A stretch of DNA of 64,000 nt. Source: Thalassobacillus sp043497085. Lineage in GTDB: Bacteria; Bacillota; Bacilli; Bacillales; Halobacillaceae. This document shows, one piece after another, positions 59,592 to 64,000 of the stretch. Made by a program: the position numbers and the translations under genes. Numbering within the stretch: position 1 is the stretch's first letter; each line of letters begins with the position of its first letter. A model generated the notes under the pieces. That model saw only the letters and a list, made by a program, of their open reading frames with translations. It searched no databases and was not told the origin of the DNA. Location of the stretch: assembly GCA_043497085.1 (NCBI GenBank), contig JBIEKI010000015.1. The stretch is one strand, 5' to 3'.

Positions 59592-59726
59592 ATGAGACTT
59601 AATATGTTATTTTTTACGATTATCATTCAAAAACAACCACGTGAAGTGCTTAAAAGAAAAGAGCAACACCAACAAACAATCAGTAAGCGTATCGAAGATG
59701 TCAAACTGAAACATTTTCAACTATAA
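59592..59726 (+). CDS. YrzI-like small protein 2 (44 aa)
   Basis: Starts MRLNMLFFTIIIQKQPRE and ends KRIEDVKLKHFQL. A hydrophobic N-terminal third and a charged amphipathic helix after it, matching YrzI. Clear paralogue of copy 3. RBS GAAGGGAGGTAAAAAC. Confidence 0.82.
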   Translation: MRLNMLFFTIIIQKQPREVLKRKEQHQQTISKRIEDVKLKHFQL

Positions 59727-59755
59727 CTAAAAAACAACAGAAAGGATGAGTTACG

Positions 59756-59812
59756 ATGATGAAGTTGATAAGGTTCATGGAATGGTTGAATGTGGAGAAG
59801 GATAGTGCCTAG
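59756..59812 (+). CDS. Short peptide ORF preceding YrzI-like 3 (18 aa)
   Basis: Encodes MMKLIRFMEWLNVEKDSA (either of two adjacent ATGs) with RBS GAAAGGATGAG. Shares F-x2-W-x3-E-x-D-S with the 59503 peptide. Candidate target for ribosome-associated mRNA cleavage by analogy with the B. subtilis yrzI operon. Confidence 0.65.
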   Translation: MMKLIRFMEWLNVEKDSA

Positions 59813-59848
59813 CTGGAATGATGAAACGATCGGAAGGGGAAATTCTTT

Positions 59849-59983
59849 ATGAAATTAAGTATATTATTTTTCAATATCTCTATTGTCAAACGCCCGGAGC
59901 ATGAAATAGTCAAAGAAGAACTGCATAAACAACAAGTGCAGCGGAGATTGGAAAATATCAAATTAAAACAAATCAATTATTGA
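59849..59983 (+). CDS. YrzI-like small protein 3 (44 aa)
   Basis: Starts MKLSILFFNISIVKRPEH and ends RRLENIKLKQINY. Hydrophobic N-terminus and basic/amphipathic tail as in YrzI. Same length as copy 2, with conserved LFF-x-I-x-I-x-K, R-x-E/I-E-x-(V/I)-K-L-K positions. RBS CGGAAGGGG. Last gene of the array; a strong terminator follows. Confidence 0.82.
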   Translation: MKLSILFFNISIVKRPEHEIVKEELHKQQVQRRLENIKLKQINY

Positions 59984-59988
59984 TAGTA

Positions 59989-60030
59989 AGAAGGCGGGAT
60001 CCAGAACTGATGGATCCCGCCTTCTTTTTA
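59989..60030. terminator. Terminator of the YrzI array (convergent)
   Basis: 14-bp perfect stem AGAAGGCGGGATCC/GGATCCCGCCTTCT, 9-nt loop, T-run on plus. Confidence 0.93.
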
Positions 60031-60058
60031 CATTTCTTATCGAAACAGTTAATTACAA

Positions 60059-61408
60059 TTAGAAAAAGCTTGGAATATCACTTTCCGCAGTCGGGTAGCC
60101 CCAGAGCACAGACTTCAAATCATGTTTCGTCAGCCCTTTTTGGATAGCTAATGTAAAGATATTAACGAGGTGCTCGGCTTCACTTGATAAAAAATGTGCC
60201 CCGAGAATTTCCCCTGTAGCAGGGTTCAGCAATATTTTCACATAAGCTCCTGGCTCTTTCGTTCGTTGGTACGTAAAAAATTTCGTGATGGTTTTTGACT
60301 CGGATTCGTATGGGATATTCTTTTCACGTGCTTCCTGCTGGCTTAATCCTACCGAAGCAAGTGCAGGGTAGGTGAAAACGATGGAAGGTACCGGTTTTTG
60401 TTCAGGGGCCATGGTTTCGTCATCCAGCATATGACTGACCAGGCGTGTTCCTTCTTCTCCTGCAGACGGGGTAAGTGGTGGAAGCCCGGTATCTGCACAG
60501 TCTCCCGCTGCGTATATGTGCTGGTGTGGCTTTGATTGCTGGTTTTCGTTCACTTTGATTCCTTGTTTCGAAAATTCGATACCCGCATTGGCAAGTTCCA
60601 GGTGATCGATATTGGGGGCTCGTCCAGCGCCATGGAACACCATATCTGCTTTTAATGCATGTTCGTGATTGAATTTTTTCACATCTATTTTATAACCGGA
60701 GTCGAGTTTTGTAACTTTTGTCACTTCGGTGCTGGTGTGGATTTCCACACCTAAATCTTTCGTGTGCTCGATCAGTTTGTTGGTCATCTCAAAATCATGA
60801 TTTTCCAGAACGTTACGGCCACGATGGACAATGATGACGTCTTTTCCCAGACGTGCTGCCAGCTGAGCGAACTCAAACGAAATGTAGCCTCCTCCCACGA
60901 ACAAAAGGCGGTCTGGCAATTCTTCCATCTCTAAAAATTGCTCACTGGTAACCAAATGTTCAAATCCCTCAAAAGGAAGGTCTGCTGGTTTGGCCCCAGT
61001 AGCTATCACTATATATTTAGCTGTCACATTGTGTTCCCCGATTTTTAAGGTGTGGGGATCCAGGAAGCTTGCAGTGCCATGGTATCGCCTGATTCCTAAT
61101 GAGTTGAACTTCTCTTCTGTACCTTCAGGGATCGGTTCGGTGAATTTCTTTTTAAATGCCTGCAGGTCTTTCCAGTTTAAAGTTACGTCTCCATCTAATC
61201 CTAAACCTTTCACCCGTTTGGCATCGTCAACGATTTTACTGATTCCGGCCATCACTTTCTTCGGGTCACACCCACGCTGTGGACATGTACCACCGTATTG
61301 CCGTTCGTCAACAATAGCCACTTCCAGGCCGGCTTTCTGAGCTTTTGTTGCTACCGTACTGCCAGCTACACCGGTACCGATGACGATCACATCGTATGTA
61401 GTGTTCAT
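60059..61408 (-). CDS. Class I pyridine nucleotide-disulfide oxidoreductase (MerA/GR-like)
   Basis: 449 residues: FAD motif IGTGVAGS, redox-active GGTCPQRGCDPKK (CxxxxC, ~residues 42-47), NAD(P) motif VGGGYISFEFA, and IYAAGDCADTG. The usual C-terminal catalytic HPTxxE is WGYPTAESD here: a Tyr replaces the His, as in some mercuric-reductase-related proteins. The substrate is uncertain (disulfide, metal or quinone). The start at ATG 61408, with TTGGAGGG on minus; the frame extends upstream without an RBS. No mer genes nearby. Confidence 0.88.
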   Translation of the reverse strand: MNTTYDVIVIGTGVAGSTVATKAQKAGLEVAIVDERQYGGTCPQRGCDPKKVMAGISKIVDDAKRVKGLGLDGDVTLNWKDLQAFKKKFTEPIPEGTEEKFNSLGIRRYHGTASFLDPHTLKIGEHNVTAKYIVIATGAKPADLPFEGFEHLVTSEQFLEMEELPDRLLFVGGGYISFEFAQLAARLGKDVIIVHRGRNVLENHDFEMTNKLIEHTKDLGVEIHTSTEVTKVTKLDSGYKIDVKKFNHEHALKADMVFHGAGRAPNIDHLELANAGIEFSKQGIKVNENQQSKPHQHIYAAGDCADTGLPPLTPSAGEEGTRLVSHMLDDETMAPEQKPVPSIVFTYPALASVGLSQQEAREKNIPYESESKTITKFFTYQRTKEPGAYVKILLNPATGEILGAHFLSSEAEHLVNIFTLAIQKGLTKHDLKSVLWGYPTAESDIPSFF

Positions 61409-61656
61409 GTTCCATCCCTCCAACAATCCTTTTAATAATAATCTACCCCTAAATGCCCAAGAAAAAACAGCTGCTACAGGTCTAAAGAGTTCATGAAACG
61501 TTAAAATTTCACCGTTCGGAAGGAAGATAACGGCTGTTATAATGAGGGAAATGCTGCTATGAATCATAACTTTACAAAATAAAGCAGATTTACGTTAGAA
61601 TGACAGATAAGAAGAATTACCAATAGATGGGTCAAAGGGAAAGGATTGTTTTACTA

Positions 61657-62922
61657 ATGAAATTCGATCGCAAACCAATTCCGGTAACGGATGCAGTAGC
61701 AAAAGTCATGGAGTATGAACAATTCGGTGGTTGGGAAGAGGTGGCTATCGACCAGTGTGAAAATAGAATCTTAGCCGAAGAAATTACCGCCTCACACCCA
61801 ATCCCGCCTTTTAATAAATCACCTTATGATGGATTTGCACTTAAGGCAGAAGATACAGCTGAAGCCGGCTCGGACAAGCCTGTGACTTTCCGGGTCATCG
61901 AACAAGTGGGGGCAGGGCACCAGTCCAGCCGTGCGATTGAACAAGGGGAAGCCGTTCGCATCATGACTGGCGCAGAAATCCCGGAAGGCGCTGACTGTGT
62001 CGCCATGTTTGAAATCTGTCAGACCTTTGAAGAAGATGGTATGGATTATATGACGATCAAGCGGCAAATGGAAAAGGGACAGAACATCATCGAAAAAGGT
62101 TCGGAAACGTCACTCGGTGATGTGCTCGTTAACAAAGGGACACGAATTAATCCTGGCGTAAAAGCGTTGCTTGCAACCTTTGGTTATCCTACTGTGAAGG
62201 TGGGCAAAAAGCCGGTGATCGGATTGTTTGCGACAGGTACGGAATTACTGGATGTCGATGAAGACCTACAGCCGGGGAAAATCAGAAATTCGAACGCTTA
62301 TATGATAGCTGCCCAAATCGAGCGGGCGGGCGGCCATGTAAAATATTATGGCAAGCTGGAAGATGATTTCGATACGTGTTATCAGGCTGTTTCCAGAGCT
62401 TTTTCTGAAGTGGATGCTTTAATTACTACAGGTGGGGTTTCTGTCGGGGATTTTGATTTAATGCCGGACATTTATGAAAAATTAGGCGCAGAAGTGTTAT
62501 TCAATAAAATAGCCATGCGCCCGGGCAGTGTCACTACTGTAGCTGAGAAAGATGGCAAGCTATTATTTGGTCTTTCCGGCAACCCTTCTGCTTGTTATGT
62601 AGGGTTTGAATTATACGCATATCCGGTCATCCAGAGGTTTGCCGGAGTGGCAAAACCTTATCACCGGAAAATTGACGCTGTCCTCGGCAAAGATTTTCCA
62701 AAACCGAATCCATTTACGAGGTTTGTCCGTGGATTTATCCATTACGAAGACGGGAAAGTACTTGTAAGTCCCGCAGGTATGGACAAATCAGCAGTTGTCA
62801 CTACACTGGCGAACACAGATGCACTAATTATGCTTCCTGGTGGCACAAGAGGCTTTGAAGCCGGGGATGCCGTCCAGGCGATTTTGCTTGAAGATCCTTC
62901 CGGTCAGGCAGCATTCGAATAG
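61657..62922 (+). CDS. moeA: Molybdopterin molybdenumtransferase MoeA
   Basis: 421 residues. Motifs: NKSPYDGFALKAED (substrate loop), GAEIPEGADCVAMFE, TGTELLD, ITTGGVSVGDFD and LFGLSGNPSACYVGFE. Inserts molybdate into adenylated molybdopterin. A promoter with extended -10 TGTTATAAT at 61536-61543 is plausible. moaA follows after 38 nt with no terminator, so they are probably one operon. Supplies Moco for ForC at 32422. Confidence 0.94.
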   Translation: MKFDRKPIPVTDAVAKVMEYEQFGGWEEVAIDQCENRILAEEITASHPIPPFNKSPYDGFALKAEDTAEAGSDKPVTFRVIEQVGAGHQSSRAIEQGEAVRIMTGAEIPEGADCVAMFEICQTFEEDGMDYMTIKRQMEKGQNIIEKGSETSLGDVLVNKGTRINPGVKALLATFGYPTVKVGKKPVIGLFATGTELLDVDEDLQPGKIRNSNAYMIAAQIERAGGHVKYYGKLEDDFDTCYQAVSRAFSEVDALITTGGVSVGDFDLMPDIYEKLGAEVLFNKIAMRPGSVTTVAEKDGKLLFGLSGNPSACYVGFELYAYPVIQRFAGVAKPYHRKIDAVLGKDFPKPNPFTRFVRGFIHYEDGKVLVSPAGMDKSAVVTTLANTDALIMLPGGTRGFEAGDAVQAILLEDPSGQAAFE

Positions 62923-62960
62923 CTCCCTAACCAGGGGAGTAAAGGAGAAGTGATTTTATC

Positions 62961-63980
62961 ATGACAGACACACAATATATCAGGGACCGGTTGAACCGCC
63001 CGATGAAAGACCTGCGGATTTCGGTCATCGACCAGTGTAACTTCCGTTGCACGTACTGTATGCCAGCCGAAATCTTTGGGGAGGATTATAAATTTTTACC
63101 GTTCAAAGAGCTGTTAAGCTTCGATGAAATCGTACGGCTGGTGGAGATTTTCGCTAAATTTGGTACGGAAAAAATCCGGATTACCGGAGGTGAGCCTTTA
63201 CTCCGAAAGAATCTCGATCAGCTGATCAAACGGTTGTATGCGATTGACGGCATCAAAGATATTGCGATTACAACCAATGGTGTGTTTCTGACTAAACAGG
63301 CGAAGAAATTGAAAGAAGCAGGCCTCGATCGTGTTAACTTGAGCCTTGATGCGATAGAAGATGATGTGTTCAAAGAAATTAACGGCCGCGGAGTCAAGAC
63401 AAAGCCTGTCCTCAAGGGGATTGAAGCAGCCCAGGAAGCAGGCCTGCAGGTAAAAATCAATATGGTTGTGAAAAAAGGATTAAATGACAGCCAGATCCTT
63501 CCTATGGCACACTATTTCAAAGGGACCGATGTTATCCTCCGGTTCATTGAGTTCATGGATGTCGGCAACCATAACGGATGGAACATGGACACCGTGGTTT
63601 CTAAACAGGAGATCGTTGACCGTATCAGCGCAGAAATGCCGCTTGAACCGGCAGAACAGAATTATTATGGGGAAGTTGCTTCCCGTTACCGCTATGTAGA
63701 TGGCGGAGGAGAAATCGGGGTCATATCTTCCGTGACGGATTCCTTCTGCGGAAGCTGCACGAGAATCCGCTTGTCTGCGGATGGGAAATTATATACGTGC
63801 CTGTTTGCGACCACAGGCTATGATATCAAAACACCACTGCGTGAACATGCCAGCGACCATCAACTGATACTTGAATTAATCAAGCTATGGAGTGGGCGGA
63901 CAGACCGCTATTCGGATGAACGCGCAGAAGGCAAGCCGCTCAAACGGGAAAAAATCGAAATGTCCTACATCGGCGGGTAA
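62961..63980 (+). CDS. moaA: GTP 3',8-cyclase MoaA
   Basis: 339 residues, radical SAM enzyme of the first step of molybdopterin synthesis. N-terminal cluster C26-x3-C30-x2-C33 (CNFRCTYC), SAM/GTP motifs ITGGEPLLRKN and TTNGVFL, and C-terminal cluster FCGSCTRIRLSADGKLYTC. Ends with the conserved Gly-Gly. AAAGGAG precedes the ATG at good spacing. Complete; the window ends 20 nt after the stop. Confidence 0.96.
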   Translation: MTDTQYIRDRLNRPMKDLRISVIDQCNFRCTYCMPAEIFGEDYKFLPFKELLSFDEIVRLVEIFAKFGTEKIRITGGEPLLRKNLDQLIKRLYAIDGIKDIAITTNGVFLTKQAKKLKEAGLDRVNLSLDAIEDDVFKEINGRGVKTKPVLKGIEAAQEAGLQVKINMVVKKGLNDSQILPMAHYFKGTDVILRFIEFMDVGNHNGWNMDTVVSKQEIVDRISAEMPLEPAEQNYYGEVASRYRYVDGGGEIGVISSVTDSFCGSCTRIRLSADGKLYTCLFATTGYDIKTPLREHASDHQLILELIKLWSGRTDRYSDERAEGKPLKREKIEMSYIGG

Positions 63981-64000
63981 CACCTTTTTCTATCACACGG

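Overview
The window looks like a chromosomal segment of a Bacillaceae bacterium (Firmicutes). This rests on near-universal strong GGAGG-type ribosome binding sites, frequent TTG/GTG starts, intrinsic terminators after most genes, and many B. subtilis-type families (YkoFEDC, ThiT, NagA/NagB/NagR, ForC/ForE, SrtN, NfrA, YkuI, YflT, PBP3, YrzI). Moderate GC and several very acidic proteins fit a halotolerant genus, but the genus is not fixed by the sequence. I see no prophage, IS element, CRISPR array, rRNA or tRNA.

Layout. 0-11 kb: YjiH-type membrane protein, 3D-domain protein, Na+/dicarboxylate-type symporter, YpcP-like 5'-3' exonuclease, a zinc-ribbon/HtrA-like protease pair, a UPF0182 giant membrane protein and a DUF4083 protein. 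11.1-11.6 kb: no protein, but a minus-strand unit with its own promoter and terminator that looks like a ~380-nt structured ncRNA. 11.6-19 kb: a broken alpha/beta hydrolase, a degenerate EAL (YkuI-like) protein, acetyltransferase, ZIP transporter, LCP ligase, SDR and carboxylesterase. 19-22 kb: nagA-nagB-nagR with a NagR operator over the promoter. 22-25 kb: an AT-richer accessory stretch. 25-31 kb: amidase, universal stress protein, MecA-like PBP, TPP riboswitch-thiT, phospholipase D-like protein. 31-36 kb: ArsR-type regulator and noncanonical formate dehydrogenase ForC-ForE, functionally linked to moeA and moaA at 61.6-64 kb. 36-42 kb: a run of minus-strand genes (DUF456, CapA, AKR, sirtuin, nitroreductase, lipoprotein). 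42.8 kb: RsgA-like GTPase. 44.2-49.2 kb: a sulfane-sulfur (cst-like) cluster with DsrE-like, glutaredoxin-like, four rhodanese domains, two TusA domains, a persulfide-dioxygenase fusion and a TauE exporter, with two CsoR/CstR-like operators. 49.3-53.1 kb: second TPP riboswitch and ykoFEDC thiamine/HMP importer. 53-64 kb: acetyltransferase, CorA, small-peptide loci, an OsmC-like gene with an in-frame TGA, an HD hydrolase, a YrzI small-protein array, a disulfide oxidoreductase, moeA and moaA.

The most unusual signals are (i) the OsmC-like gene whose catalytic-cysteine codon is TGA, followed by a bSECIS-like hairpin; (ii) the 59 kb array alternating paralogous ~18-residue peptides with YrzI-like 44-45 aa proteins, near a leader ORF with an attenuator-like fold; (iii) the 11.2-11.55 kb ncRNA closed by a 19-bp terminal helix; (iv) seven helically phased ACTAGACAA-type repeats at 31.1 kb; and (v) two families of long palindromic intergenic repeats (six copies and two copies).
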